Notes: generated by a model from the sequence alone, not told the origin. 64,000 nt of DNA from Halomonas denitrificans (GCA_019800895.1 JAHVKF010000002.1:248001-312000); one strand, 5' to 3'; counted from the stretch's first letter, positions 51,676 through 62,519 are shown. Numbers and translations: made by a program.

Positions 51676-52409
51676 GCGCCCGGGCCGCGGTCGACGGGGT
51701 CAAGCTCGGGCCGGACGGCCATCCTCGTCGCGGCGCACAGATGACCCGGCTGGAAACCTTCACCGACGCCGCCTTCGCGTTCGCCGCGGCGCTTCTGGCC
51801 ATCTCGATCGACGAGATTCCCGGCAACTACCAGGAACTGATCGAGGCCATGAAGGGGGCGCCCGCCTTCATCGCCAGCTTTGCGATCCTGTTCCTGTTCT
51901 GGCGCGCCCACCAGGTCTGGAGCGACAAGTTCGGCCTCGAGGACCTTCGTTCGACGCTGCTGACCGCGGCCCTGGTCGTGGTCATCATGATCTACGTGTA
52001 CCCGCTGAAGATCCTGTTCAGCGCCGGCCTGAGCACCGCCACGGGCGGCTGGCTGCCGAGCGAATTCCAGCTCGACAGCCTGCACCACTTCCGGGTCATG
52101 GTGTCCGTCTACGGCATCGGCTTCGCGGCTGTCGCCGGCATCGTCGCCGGCCTGTACCTGAACGCCGCATCGTTCGCCGACGACCTGGCGATGAGCGCCA
52201 AGGAGCTCTACGACACGCGGTCCGAGGCGCTGGCGTGGTTCATCGTCGGCCTGTTCGGCGTCGCCTCGTTCGCTCTGGCCTGGCTGCTCGACGGGCCCTG
52301 GGTCTCGGTGTCGGCGTGGATGTACAACCTGCTGATCGTCTACGGCCCGCTGTTCACCTGGCTGCAGAAGAGAACCTGGCAGAAACGGGTGCAGCGGGGC
52401 GAGGTGTGA
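51672..52409 (+). CDS. TMEM175-family channel-like protein
   Basis: The 245-residue protein carries the TMEM175 (DUF1211) motif 'RLETFTDAAFAFAAALLAI' near residues 26-45, an RxxxFxDxxxA pattern at the start of the first helix, followed by about five more hydrophobic segments. Bacterial TMEM175 proteins are potassium-selective channels. The start at 51672 overlaps the lipoprotein stop (ATGA). The pairing with a periplasmic hydrolase is not one I can interpret. Confidence 0.82.
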   Translation: MSARAAVDGVKLGPDGHPRRGAQMTRLETFTDAAFAFAAALLAISIDEIPGNYQELIEAMKGAPAFIASFAILFLFWRAHQVWSDKFGLEDLRSTLLTAALVVVIMIYVYPLKILFSAGLSTATGGWLPSEFQLDSLHHFRVMVSVYGIGFAAVAGIVAGLYLNAASFADDLAMSAKELYDTRSEALAWFIVGLFGVASFALAWLLDGPWVSVSAWMYNLLIVYGPLFTWLQKRTWQKRVQRGEV

Positions 52410-52440
52410 GCTCGCCGTGTCCGACATCGGCCTGACCCCC

Positions 52441-52848
52441 TTCGCTCGCAAGCTCACTCCCACAGGCGGGATTGCGGGATGACTTCCGGGCTGCTCGGTC
52501 CCTTGTAGGAGTGAGCTTGCAAGCGAATCCCTGACCTGACTCGTCCAGGAACAAGGCTTCCTCCCTGCCTCCTGAGGGAGTGAGCTTGCGAGCGAATGCC
52601 CTGCTCTGACCCTTCCAAGGACAAGGCCTCCTCCTGGCTCCTGTGGGAGTGAGCTCGCGAGCGAATGCCCTGCTCTGACCCTTCCAAGGACAAGGCTTTT
52701 TCTCTGGCTCCTGTGGGAGTGAGCTTGCGAGCGAATGCCCTGCTATCACCCTTCCAAGGACAAGGCTTTCTCCCTGGCTCCTGTGGGAGTGAGCTCGCGA
52801 GCGAATCGGCCGAATCAGATGTTCGCTCGCAAGCTCACTCCCACAGAT
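52441..52848. repeat. REP array with 70-bp period, flanked by inverted REPs
   Basis: Five direct REPs with heads at about 52505, 52574, 52643, 52713 and 52783 are separated by similar 45-bp fillers (tgccctgctctgacccttcc and aaggacaaggc parts). An inverted REP precedes them (52441-52465) and another follows (52820-52846). No gene is in 52410-53330. Confidence 0.92.
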
Positions 52849-52879
52849 GGAGCATTCAGATGGAGCTTCGGTTGGATTC

Positions 52880-53320
52880 GAGGGTCGAGCCGCGAGGAAG
52901 CGCCGGACGCAACCCCTCAACGAACCCGGAATCCAGAAGGCCGATGGATCGTCGTCGCTGCTGGTGATGACGAGCGGAGAGAACTCCGGAGCGCCCGCTG
53001 ATCTTTCTAGGAGAGGACCGATGGATTTCGTTCCCTGCGTGCGATGAGGCGCTCGTTTCGACCGCAGCGTACGAGCGATACGTGAGGATCGAAACGAGCA
53101 ACGAAGCGCGCGCAGGGGGCGAAAGACGCGGTCCTGGCGACGAGACGCGGCCCCGGCAAGCGCCGCACGCAGTCCATCAGCCTCTCACCGAACCCGAAAT
53201 CCAGAAGGCCGATGGATCGTCGTCGCTGCGGGTGATGACGAGCGGAGAGAACTCTGGAGCGCACTCAAGAGTGCGTGAGGAAGTCGAACCGCGAGGAAGC
53301 GCCGGCAGCGACGACGAGAC
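52880..53320. repeat. Pair of 74-bp direct repeats with inverted arms between
   Basis: Copies at 52921-52994 and 53189-53262 differ at about four positions; both contain 'atccagaaggccgatggatc'. A shorter 'gcgaggaagcgccgg' repeat flanks them at 52893 and 53292. Between them GCTCGTTTCGA (53051-53061) faces TCGAAACGAGC (53089-53099). No open frame looks like a gene. Confidence 0.85.
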
Positions 53321-53330
53321 GCGGCCCGGG

Positions 53331-54200
<870 letters not shown>

Positions 54201-54330
54201 CTTTTTATCGACTCCGAGAGCGCCTCGGTGCAGATCGAGCCGATTTCCTACACGTCTGTCGGAGTCTGACCGACGCGCGCGATGTCCCGGCCGGGGCACG
54301 GTAGGCGCTGTTCCGAACCGTAGCGCTGCG

Positions 54331-55842
54331 ATGTCGCTTGCCGTTGTCCACACGCGCGCCCAGCTGGGCGTGACCGCGCCGCCGGTCCGGGTCGAGGTGC
54401 ACCTGGCCAACGGGCTGCCGGCGTTCAATATCGTCGGCCTGCCCGAGACCGCCGTGCGCGAGTCCCGCGACCGAGTGCGCGCGGCGATCGCCAACTCGGG
54501 CTTCCAGCCGCCGGCGACCCGCGTGACCGTTTCGCTGGCGCCGGCCGACCTGCCGAAGGACGGCGGGCGCTTCGACCTGCCCATCGCGCTCGGCGTGCTG
54601 GTGGCCTCTAAACAGCTCCGGACCGACCGACTCGACGCGTTCGAGTTTCTCGGCGAGCTGGCGCTCGGCGGCGAGGTCCGCGGCGTGGTCGGCGCGCTGC
54701 CGGCGCTGATCCGGGCCCGCGACGCGGGACGCACGCTGGTGCTGCCGGCCGACAACGCCGCCGAGGCCGGGCTGGTCCGCGCCGAGGCCGGCCCGCCGCC
54801 ATGCCGGCTCGCCGGGCACCTGACCGAGGTGGCGTCGGCGCTCCGCGGCCAGGCGGAGTTGGCCGTCCCCCGGCCGACCGGTGCCGTCGCCGAACCCGAC
54901 CCCGCCGACCTGGCCGACGTGCGCGGGCAGAACCGGGCGCGCCGCGCGCTCGAAGTCGCCGCGGCCGGCGGCCACAACCTGCTGTTCATCGGTCCGCCGG
55001 GCACGGGCAAGACCCTGCTGGCCTCGCGCCTGCCGGGCATCCTGCCCCCGATGGCCGAGACCGAAGCGCTGGAGGCAGCCGCGATCGCGTCGGTCTGCGG
55101 CGAGCCGCTGGACCCGGCCCGCTGGCGCCAGCGGCCCTTCCGTGCGCCGCACCATACGGCCAGCGGCGTCGCGCTGGTCGGCGGAGGCACTCGGCCGCGT
55201 CCCGGCGAGGTCTCGCGGGCCCACCACGGCGTGCTGTTCCTCGACGAGCTGCCGGAGTTCGACCGACGGGTGCTCGACGTGCTGCGCGAACCGCTGGAAT
55301 CGGGCCGCATCGTCATCTCGCGCGCCGCGCTGCAAGCGGAGTTTCCGGCCGAGGTGCAGCTGGTCGCGGCGATGAACCCGTGCCCCTGCGGCTACGCCGG
55401 GGACCCGTCCGGCCGCTGCCGCTGCACCCCCGACCAGGTGGCCCGCTATCAGTCGCGGGTCTCCGGACCGCTGCTCGACCGGATCGACCTGCACGTCGAA
55501 GTCCCGCGCCAGCGCCTCGGCGAGTACCCGCCCGGCGAGCCCAGCTCCGCGGTGCGCGAACGGGTCGACGCGGCCCGTCGCCGCCAGGCCGAGCGCGGCG
55601 TGATCAACGCCCGCCTGTCGCCGGCCCAGACCGCTCGCCATGCCGCGCTCGACCGGGCCGGCGAACAGCTGCTCGAACGCGCCTGCGATCGACTCGGTCT
55701 GTCAGCGCGGGCCCACCAACGGATCCTGCGCGTCGCCCGCACCCTCGCCGACCTCGACGACGCCCGATCGATCGGCCGCACCCACCTGGCCGAAGCCATC
55801 GGCTTTCGCCAGCTCGACCGCTCGACGCCAATCGGCCCGTGA
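54331..55842 (+). CDS. comM: YifB/ComM family AAA ATPase
   Basis: ComM is a hexameric helicase that aids branch migration during natural transformation; its homologue in other bacteria is YifB. The 503-residue protein has an N-terminal LonC-like domain ('LPAFNIVGLPETAVRESRDRV', 'LPKDGGRFDLPIALGVL'), then the Mg-chelatase AAA core: Walker A 'GPPGTGKTLLASRLPGILP', 'FRAPHHTASGVALVGGG', Walker B 'GVLFLDELPEF', the sensor 'AAMNPCPCGYAG' with a zinc-binding Cys set (CPCG, CRCT) and 'GPLLDRIDLHVEVPR'. Length matches the family. Presence suggests natural competence is possible in this organism. Confidence 0.95.
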   Translation: MSLAVVHTRAQLGVTAPPVRVEVHLANGLPAFNIVGLPETAVRESRDRVRAAIANSGFQPPATRVTVSLAPADLPKDGGRFDLPIALGVLVASKQLRTDRLDAFEFLGELALGGEVRGVVGALPALIRARDAGRTLVLPADNAAEAGLVRAEAGPPPCRLAGHLTEVASALRGQAELAVPRPTGAVAEPDPADLADVRGQNRARRALEVAAAGGHNLLFIGPPGTGKTLLASRLPGILPPMAETEALEAAAIASVCGEPLDPARWRQRPFRAPHHTASGVALVGGGTRPRPGEVSRAHHGVLFLDELPEFDRRVLDVLREPLESGRIVISRAALQAEFPAEVQLVAAMNPCPCGYAGDPSGRCRCTPDQVARYQSRVSGPLLDRIDLHVEVPRQRLGEYPPGEPSSAVRERVDAARRRQAERGVINARLSPAQTARHAALDRAGEQLLERACDRLGLSARAHQRILRVARTLADLDDARSIGRTHLAEAIGFRQLDRSTPIGP

Positions 55843-55865
55843 GCACGACGGTCGGATTATCCGGC

Positions 55866-56040
55866 TTGTGGGAGCGAGCTTGCGGGCGAACGCCGAGCCA
55901 TTCACCTTCGCGAGCAAGCTCCCTCCAACAGGCCCCGGCTTCGGTGCAAGCAGAACGCCCCGACCTGTTGGAGGCCGCTCGCGCGCGAACCGCCCGTCGC
56001 AAACGCTTCCCGAGCAAGCTCGCTCCAACAGACCCCGCCC
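55866..56040. repeat. REP-like elements after comM
   Basis: The gap 55843-56220 has no gene. Elements such as 'ttgtgggagcgagcttgcg', 'ttcgcgagcaagctccctcc', 'tgttggaggccgctcgcgcg' and 'gagcaagctcgctccaacag' alternate in orientation. Confidence 0.78.
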
Positions 56041-56097
56041 CGGTTCCTGGCGCGCGTTGAACGCGTCCCCGGTTCACCCCGCCCTCCTCGGCGTTAT

Positions 56098-56175
56098 CTC
56101 ATCCCCAGTCCCTCGCCCCTTTTCCCTTCCCCCTACTAGCCCCGAGTCCCTTTCCCCGAGTCCCTCCCCCTAACA
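56098..56175. repeat. Pyrimidine-rich tract with cccgagtccc motifs
   Basis: The plus strand from about 56098 to 56172 is almost all C and T, with three copies of a 'cgagtccct' type motif. Such a strand bias may form unusual DNA structure. It ends 45 bp before tamA. Confidence 0.55.
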
Positions 56176-56220
56176 AACCCTTTACCAAAGTCAGCCGGCA
56201 GGCAAGGTAGAGTCTTGGCA

Positions 56221-58143
56221 ATGCATCCACGTCTTCCAATCCACGCGCGACGGATCGCGGCTCTCCTGCTGCTGATCGGTATCGTGTCCGCGCACGCCGC
56301 GACGGTCCGCACCGAGGTCTCCGGCCTGGACGGCGAGACGCTGGCCAACGTGCGCGCTTCGCTGTCGCTGGTGCAGGCCGAATCGCTCGACGACGTTTCG
56401 GTCTGGCGCTTGCGCCAGATGGCCGACGATGCTGCCGAGGAAGTCCGCCTGGCGCTGCAGCCCTTCGGCCTCTACAACCCGCGCGTCGCGGTGCGCCTGC
56501 TCGAGCCCGACGGACCGGAGGCGCCGTGGACCGCCCGGGTCCAGGTGGTGCCCGGCGACCCGGTGCGCATCGAGCGCGCGCAGATCCGGATCGACGGGCC
56601 GGCGGCGGAGCTGGCCGAGTTCGACCGCTGGCGAACGGACTGGCCGCTGCCCGAGGGCAGCGTCCTGCGCCACCTCGCCTGGCGGCAGCACCTGGACCGC
56701 CTGGACGGCCTGGCCGACGATCTGGGCTTCTTCGAGGCGCGCTACCTGGACCGCCGGATCGAAGTCGAGCCATTCCGCAACGAGGCGACCATCGATCTCC
56801 ACTACGACGGCGGACCGCGCTATGCCTTCGGCGAAGTGGACTTCGGCGAGGTCGCCTTCGACGCGGACCTGATGCGGCGCCTGACCGTGATCGACGGCGG
56901 ACAAGCCTACGTGGCCGGCGAACTGGACCGCCAGCGCGAAGTGCTGGCTCGCAGCGGCTACTTCGAGAGCGTGATCGTCGAGACCCGGCGCGATCCTGAG
57001 CGCGACGCCGTCGACCTGCGCTACGAACTCGAGCGGCGGCCGCCGAACACCTATCGCGCCCTGGCCGGCTTCGGCACCGATACGGGCGCCCGGATCCAGC
57101 TCGGCTGGCAGCGTCACTACGTCGGCGACGGCGGCGATCGCTTCGACATGCGCTTCGGGGCCCAGCAGGCCGACCAGGAATTCATCTACCGGCTGGACTA
57201 CCAACGTCCCTTCGGCAGCCTGCCGGCCAATTTCCTGACCGGCGGCCTGCTGCTCAAGCGCGAGCGCGACCGCTTCCGCTTCGAGGACGAGAACGATATC
57301 GAGCCGGTCTTCGAATCCTTCGGCGGCAACCGTAACCAGGCCCAGGTCACCTTCGGCCGGCTGCGCGAACGATTGATCCTGGACGACTACAGCCCGCTCG
57401 AAGAGCGACTCTTCGTGACCGTGCTGAAGGAACAGTTCGATGCGTTCTCGGCCGAGTCCCTGAGCGAGGAACAGAGCGCGCTGCTGGCGAACTACCCCGA
57501 TCTGCGGCGCTTCCTCGACACGGACACGCAGACCCTGGCCGCCGGCGCCGAGTGGACCCTGTTCCGGCTTCGCGGCGAAGGCTTCGGCCAGGAAGGCCAG
57601 TACGCCCAGGTCCGCTTCCTCGGCTCGAGCGAGGCGGCCGGCTCGGACGTCAGCTTCGCCCAGGCCTACGGCACCGCGCGCTGGCACTGGCAGTTCCTGC
57701 CGCGGCACAAGCTCCTGCTGCGCGGCGAGGTCGGCTACACGGAGGCCGACACCACGACCTTCGACCTGCAGCTGCCGGACGACCCGCGCCGGCTGGAGCT
57801 CGAAATCACCGAGCTGCCCGAGCTGTTCCGGTTCAAGACCGGCGGCGATCGCACCGTGCGCGGCTACGCCTTCGAGGACCTGAGCACCAACCGCAACGGC
57901 GCCAACCACCTGCTGGTCGGCTCGGCCGAATACGAGTTCAACTTCTACGGCGACTTTTCCGTGGCCGCGTTCTACGATGTCGGCAATGCGTTCAACGACT
58001 GGAAGGAACCGGAGCTGAAGGCCGGCGCCGGCGTGGGCGTTCGCTGGTACACGCTGATCGGACCGGTGCAGCTGGACTTCGCCCGCGCGTTCGCCGACGA
58101 CAGCCTGCGCATTCACTTCACCATCGGGACCAAGCTGCTGTGA
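56221..58143 (+). CDS. tamA: Translocation and assembly module TamA
   Basis: TamA is an Omp85-family outer-membrane barrel that works with TamB in inserting outer-membrane proteins or moving lipids. The 640-residue protein has a signal peptide (about 1-26), then POTRA domains (about 30-260) with 'LQPFGLYNPRV' and 'GGQAYVAGELDRQREVLARSGYF', followed by the bacterial surface antigen barrel. Its end 'LIGPVQLDFARAF...RIHFTIGTKLL' (in parts) has the aromatic C-terminal barrel signal. ATG 56221 is preferred to TTG 56215. TamB starts inside its last codons (GTGA overlap). Confidence 0.95.
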   Translation: MHPRLPIHARRIAALLLLIGIVSAHAATVRTEVSGLDGETLANVRASLSLVQAESLDDVSVWRLRQMADDAAEEVRLALQPFGLYNPRVAVRLLEPDGPEAPWTARVQVVPGDPVRIERAQIRIDGPAAELAEFDRWRTDWPLPEGSVLRHLAWRQHLDRLDGLADDLGFFEARYLDRRIEVEPFRNEATIDLHYDGGPRYAFGEVDFGEVAFDADLMRRLTVIDGGQAYVAGELDRQREVLARSGYFESVIVETRRDPERDAVDLRYELERRPPNTYRALAGFGTDTGARIQLGWQRHYVGDGGDRFDMRFGAQQADQEFIYRLDYQRPFGSLPANFLTGGLLLKRERDRFRFEDENDIEPVFESFGGNRNQAQVTFGRLRERLILDDYSPLEERLFVTVLKEQFDAFSAESLSEEQSALLANYPDLRRFLDTDTQTLAAGAEWTLFRLRGEGFGQEGQYAQVRFLGSSEAAGSDVSFAQAYGTARWHWQFLPRHKLLLRGEVGYTEADTTTFDLQLPDDPRRLELEITELPELFRFKTGGDRTVRGYAFEDLSTNRNGANHLLVGSAEYEFNFYGDFSVAAFYDVGNAFNDWKEPELKAGAGVGVRWYTLIGPVQLDFARAFADDSLRIHFTIGTKLL

Positions 58144-61100
58144 AGAAGCGAACCCTCGTCCGCCTGGGGCTGGCACTGGCCGTTCTCGTCGGCGTTCTGT
58201 TGCTCGCGGCGATGATCGCCTGGTGGTGGCTGACCGCCACCCGGAGCGGCGCGGAGTTCTTACTCGGCCAGGCCCAGTCGAGGACCGAGCGGCTCGAGTG
58301 GTCGCGCGCCGAAGGCAGCCTGAGCGACGGCCTGGTGCTCGACGACCTCGAGTTCGCGCAGGCCGGACTCGAGGTCTCGGCCGGCCGCATCGACCTCGCG
58401 GTGGGCCTCACGCCGTTCCCCCCGTTCGACGTACAGATCGAACGCCTTGCGCTGACCGACGTGACCGTCACGCTGCCGCCGGCCGACCCCGACGCGCAGG
58501 CCGAACCGTTCCGGCCCGGCAACTACGCGCTGCCGATCCCGGTGGGGGTGGACCGGCTCCGGCTCGACGGCCTGACGGTCAACGACGCCGACGGCGCGGA
58601 ACTGCTGCGAATCGAGCGCGCCGCCCTGTCCGGCTCGGCCTTCGCCGCACTGCATCTCGAGCGCCTCGAGGTCGAGTCGCCGCAGGGCACGCTGCGCCTG
58701 CAGGGTCGGGCCGGCCTGGCCGAGCCGTGGACGATGGACCTCGACGCGGAGCTCCGCCCCGTGCTCGACGACCTCGACCTGGCCGCCGACGTCGCGCTGG
58801 ACGGCCCGCTGGACCGCCTGTCCATCGGCGCGGACCTGCGCGGCGCCGTGCGCGGGCAGCTGGAGGCCGAGCTGCGCGGCCTGCCCGACCCGGGCGCCTT
58901 GAGCGGTCGCCTGGACTGGACCGGCGCGATCGTGAACTGGCCCGGCCTGGACGGGCGGATCGACGAGATGGAAATCCATATCGAAGGCCGGGCCGGCGAC
59001 TGGCAGGCGGACGCCGAGTCGCGGGTCGCCCTCGCCCGGGCGCCGGAGACGGACGTGTCGCTGGAGGCCCGGGGCGGAGCGGACGCGATCGAGCAGGCCA
59101 CGCTGGTCGCGCGCCTGCTCGACGGCGAGCTTCGGGCCACCGGGCAGGCGAACTGGGCCGAGGCCCCGACCGGGTCGGCCACGATCGAACTGTCCGGCCT
59201 GGACTTTACCTCGCTGTACCCGGAATGGCCCAGCCAGGCGCGTCTCGCCGGCACGGTCGAGGCGCGGGTGACCCCCGAAGCGGTGGTGGTCGAAGGCTTC
59301 GCCCTGCAGGCGCCGCCGGCCGAACTGCGCGTCGATGGCCAGGGCCGCTACCGGTTCGAGGACCGGCACGCGTCGGTTGCCCTGGACTGGACCGAACTGG
59401 TCTGGCCGCCGGTGCTCGACGACAGCGAGCCGCTGTTTTCCAGCGCCGCCGGGCGCTTCGAGGGCCGCGGCACGCTGGAGGAATGGCAGGCCGAGCTCGG
59501 CGCGTGGCTGCAGCTGCCCGACCAGCCCCGGACCCGGGTCGAGATCGACGCCGAAGGCGATCGGACGCAGGCCCGGATCGAGCGCGGGATGATCCGGCCC
59601 GACGATGCCGGACAGCTTCGCTTTTCCGGCCGCGCCGGCCTCGGCGAGGTGCCGACGGCCGACCTGGACCTCGCGCTGGAACGCTTCGATCCGGGCGTTT
59701 TCGTCCCGCAGCTGCCGGGCCGGGTCGACGGACAGGCCCGGCTGGACCTGGCCGGCGAGGACCTGGCACTGGAAATCCGCTCGCTGGGCGGCCAGATCCG
59801 CGGCCAGCCGCTGGCCGGCGACGGCGAGCTGCGCATCGCCGGCACCCGCGTGGAACGCGCGTCGGTGGAGCTGGCGCTCGGCGAGAACCGCGCCGTGATC
59901 GACCGCCCGGGCCCAACGGCATGGACCGTGTCGATCGACGCGGACCGGCTCGACCAGGTCTGGCCGACGCTTGCCGGAGAGCTGACCGCCGATACCGTGG
60001 TCCGGACCGACGAACGCCGGCTCGAGTGGGAGCTCGCCAGTCCCGGGGTGATCGTCGGCGCGCGGCGCGCCGGCGCGCTCCAATCGCGCGGGGTGGTCGA
60101 GTGGGGCGAGCAACCCTCGGCCACGGCGCGCATCACGGCCGAGGACATCGACCTGAACCCCTGGGAGCGGCTCGACCGGGTCGAACTGACGCTGGTCGGC
60201 GATTGCCGGCAGCACCGGCTCAACGCTTACGCCAGCGGGACCCGCGCCACGCTGGACCTGGCCGCGGGCGGAATGTTGGCGGATTGCGCGAACCCGGCCG
60301 AGGCGTGGCAGGGACAGATCGACCGCCTGGTGATCGCCGAAACCCCGCTCGGCCTGTGGCGCCTCGACCGGCCGCTGGAGATCGCCTACGGGGCGGATCG
60401 CATCACGGCCGGCCCCGCCTGCCTGTGGACCACGGGCCACGACGGCCGACTGTGCCTGAACGAACTCGATGCGGCCGTCGGCCCGTCGGCGAGCGAAGGC
60501 CGGGCCGCGGTGGCATTCAATGCGGTGCCGACCGACCTGGTGCTGTTGCCGCTGGACCCGGCCTTCTCGATCGGCACGGAGTTGCGCGGCCTGGCCCGGG
60601 TCGCCTGGGACGGCGCCGGCCTCACCGGCGTCGACGGCCGCCTGCTGATGGATTCGGGACCGGTGCAGCTGCTGGGCACCGATGGCGAACTGCTGACCAT
60701 CGAGGGCGCCGACCTGGCGCTGGCCTCGCCCGAACCGCGATCGGTGCAGGCCGACCTGGACCTGCGTCTCGAAGGCGCCAGCACTATCGTGGGCCGGGTC
60801 GCCATCCCGAACGTCAACGATCCGTCGACCACGAGCATCGACGGTCGCCTGTCCCTGAACCTGCCGCGCTTGTCCGCCTTCAATCGCCTGGTCCCGCAGC
60901 TGGATCGGCTGCAGGGCCGCCTCGACGCCGAACTTACGGTCGCAGGCCCGTTGCTCGCCCCCGAGTTCGACGGCGAGGCCCGGCTCCGCGAAGGCCGGAT
61001 CGTGCACGCCCCCTACGGCATGGACCTGACCGCGATCGATCTCACGCTCGACGCGGACCAGACCGGCGGCCGATTGACGGGCGCCTTCCAAGCCGGGGAC

Positions 61101-61997
61101 GGCCGGGCCCGGATCGACGGCCGCATGGCCAGGGAGACCGGCGCCTGGCGCGGGCGGGTCGCCGTCGACGGAGAGGGCCTGCAGCTGTTCGATGCGGAGT
61201 GGCTGCGGATGACGATCAGCCCCGACCTCGCGGCTCGCTTCGAGGCCGACGGCCTCGAGCTCGACGGAACCCTGGTCGTGGACTCGGCCCTGCTCGGCCT
61301 GCCCCCGGGCTCCGAATCCCGGATCCAGCCCTCGGACGACGTGGTCATCGTCGGCGCCGAACCCGAGGACGAGGACGCTGCTGCCGAAACCGCGCCGATT
61401 CGCCCGATCGTCGGGACCGTCGGGCTGCGCCTGGGCGACGACGTGAGGATGGAAGCCGCCGGCATGACCACCCGGCTGGCCGGCGAACTGGACATCACCT
61501 GGAACGGCGACGGAATGATGCCCACGGCCGACGGCCGCATCCAGCTGGTCGACGGGGCCTATCGTTCCTACGGCCAGAACCTGGAAGTGCGCAGCGGCGA
61601 CGTGATCTTCTCCAACCGGCCGATCGACAATCCGCGCCTGGACATCGAGGCGGTCCGCGAGATCTTCGGCGACCCGTCGGTCGAATACGCGGGGGTCCAG
61701 ATCCGGGGCCCGGCCCAGGACCCGGAGATCGAGCTGTTCACCACGCCGCCGTCGAGCCGGGCGAAGGCGCTGGCCTACGTGCTCACCGGGGCCGAGTTCG
61801 ATCACGCGGCCGGCCAGGGCGCGTTCAACGTCGGGTTCTGGGTGCTGCCGCGGCTGTTCGTCAGCTACGGCCTGGGCCTGTTCGACACCGGCAACGTGCT
61901 GGCGGCCCGCTTCGAACTGTCGCGCCGGTGGGGCCTGCGGGCCACGTCGGGCGAAAGCGACACCGGCGCCGACGTGAGCTTTATGATAGATCGCTGA
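58140..61997 (+). CDS. tamB: Translocation and assembly module TamB
   Basis: TamB is an AsmA-like inner-membrane-anchored protein spanning the periplasm to TamA. The 1285-residue protein, typical for the family, has an N-terminal membrane helix (about 8-30, LALAVLVGVLLLAAMIAWWW), a long beta-strand-rich body and the C-terminal DUF490 domain (about 960-1285) with 'YRSYGQNLEVRSGDVIFSNRPIDNPRLDI', 'AKALAYVLTGAEFD' and 'YGLGLFDTGNVLAARFELSRRW'. Its GTG start overlaps the tamA stop by four bases. The large minus-strand open frames across this gene are codon-bias artefacts. Confidence 0.95.
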   Translation: MKKRTLVRLGLALAVLVGVLLLAAMIAWWWLTATRSGAEFLLGQAQSRTERLEWSRAEGSLSDGLVLDDLEFAQAGLEVSAGRIDLAVGLTPFPPFDVQIERLALTDVTVTLPPADPDAQAEPFRPGNYALPIPVGVDRLRLDGLTVNDADGAELLRIERAALSGSAFAALHLERLEVESPQGTLRLQGRAGLAEPWTMDLDAELRPVLDDLDLAADVALDGPLDRLSIGADLRGAVRGQLEAELRGLPDPGALSGRLDWTGAIVNWPGLDGRIDEMEIHIEGRAGDWQADAESRVALARAPETDVSLEARGGADAIEQATLVARLLDGELRATGQANWAEAPTGSATIELSGLDFTSLYPEWPSQARLAGTVEARVTPEAVVVEGFALQAPPAELRVDGQGRYRFEDRHASVALDWTELVWPPVLDDSEPLFSSAAGRFEGRGTLEEWQAELGAWLQLPDQPRTRVEIDAEGDRTQARIERGMIRPDDAGQLRFSGRAGLGEVPTADLDLALERFDPGVFVPQLPGRVDGQARLDLAGEDLALEIRSLGGQIRGQPLAGDGELRIAGTRVERASVELALGENRAVIDRPGPTAWTVSIDADRLDQVWPTLAGELTADTVVRTDERRLEWELASPGVIVGARRAGALQSRGVVEWGEQPSATARITAEDIDLNPWERLDRVELTLVGDCRQHRLNAYASGTRATLDLAAGGMLADCANPAEAWQGQIDRLVIAETPLGLWRLDRPLEIAYGADRITAGPACLWTTGHDGRLCLNELDAAVGPSASEGRAAVAFNAVPTDLVLLPLDPAFSIGTELRGLARVAWDGAGLTGVDGRLLMDSGPVQLLGTDGELLTIEGADLALASPEPRSVQADLDLRLEGASTIVGRVAIPNVNDPSTTSIDGRLSLNLPRLSAFNRLVPQLDRLQGRLDAELTVAGPLLAPEFDGEARLREGRIVHAPYGMDLTAIDLTLDADQTGGRLTGAFQAGDGRARIDGRMARETGAWRGRVAVDGEGLQLFDAEWLRMTISPDLAARFEADGLELDGTLVVDSALLGLPPGSESRIQPSDDVVIVGAEPEDEDAAAETAPIRPIVGTVGLRLGDDVRMEAAGMTTRLAGELDITWNGDGMMPTADGRIQLVDGAYRSYGQNLEVRSGDVIFSNRPIDNPRLDIEAVREIFGDPSVEYAGVQIRGPAQDPEIELFTTPPSSRAKALAYVLTGAEFDHAAGQGAFNVGFWVLPRLFVSYGLGLFDTGNVLAARFELSRRWGLRATSGESDTGADVSFMIDR

Positions 61998-62027
61998 ACC
62001 CACACGGTCCGTACCCGGGAGTTCGCC

Positions 62028-62456
62028 ATGCGTCAGAACCTGTCTGCTGTTCGCCTCACCCTGTTCCTCTCCGCCCTTCTGCTGGCCCTGCCCCTGGCCG
62101 CCCAGCAATCCGAGCCGGCGGACGACAACCCGAACATCTACCCCCGGATGGCCGCGCGGTTGGTCGAACTGGGCGTGCCGGTGCTCGATGTCCGCTCCGA
62201 GGAGGAAGTCGCCGAGACCGGCATGGTCGAGGGCGCGACCCGGATCTCGCACGACCGGCTCGACGAGATCGAACGCTTCCTCGACGAGGAGTTCGGCGAC
62301 GACGACAACGCCGCCGTCGTGCTCTACTGCGGCTCGGGCCGGCGGGCCAGTCGGGTGATCGAGGCGATGCGCGAGCGCGGCTATGGCGGCCTGGTCAATG
62401 CCGGCGGTTACGAGGACCTGGTCCAGGCGCTGGACAGCGCGGGCGACGAGGGTTGA
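62028..62456 (+). CDS. Exported rhodanese-like protein
   Basis: The 142-residue protein has a signal peptide (about 1-25, ALLLALPLAA-QQ) and a single rhodanese domain. The active loop is 'LYCGSGRRA' with Cys101, and 'VLDVRSEEEVAETG' and 'HDRLDEIERFL' are typical. Rhodanese domains transfer sulfane sulfur or act in arsenate/phosphate-type reactions. A periplasmic location is inferred. It begins 30 bases after the tamB stop; whether it is co-transcribed is uncertain. Confidence 0.9.
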   Translation: MRQNLSAVRLTLFLSALLLALPLAAQQSEPADDNPNIYPRMAARLVELGVPVLDVRSEEEVAETGMVEGATRISHDRLDEIERFLDEEFGDDDNAAVVLYCGSGRRASRVIEAMRERGYGGLVNAGGYEDLVQALDSAGDEG

Positions 62457-62519
62457 GCGATCGGACGCCCGCCAACCGCGTGATATCCTGATCGGCTTGG
62501 ATCGAATCGAACGAGCATC

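Noticed and set aside
52505-52806. CRISPR-like array
   Set aside because: The fillers between the repeats are themselves near-identical, repeats are REP sequences, and no cas genes are present. The same applies to the array at 39983-40200.
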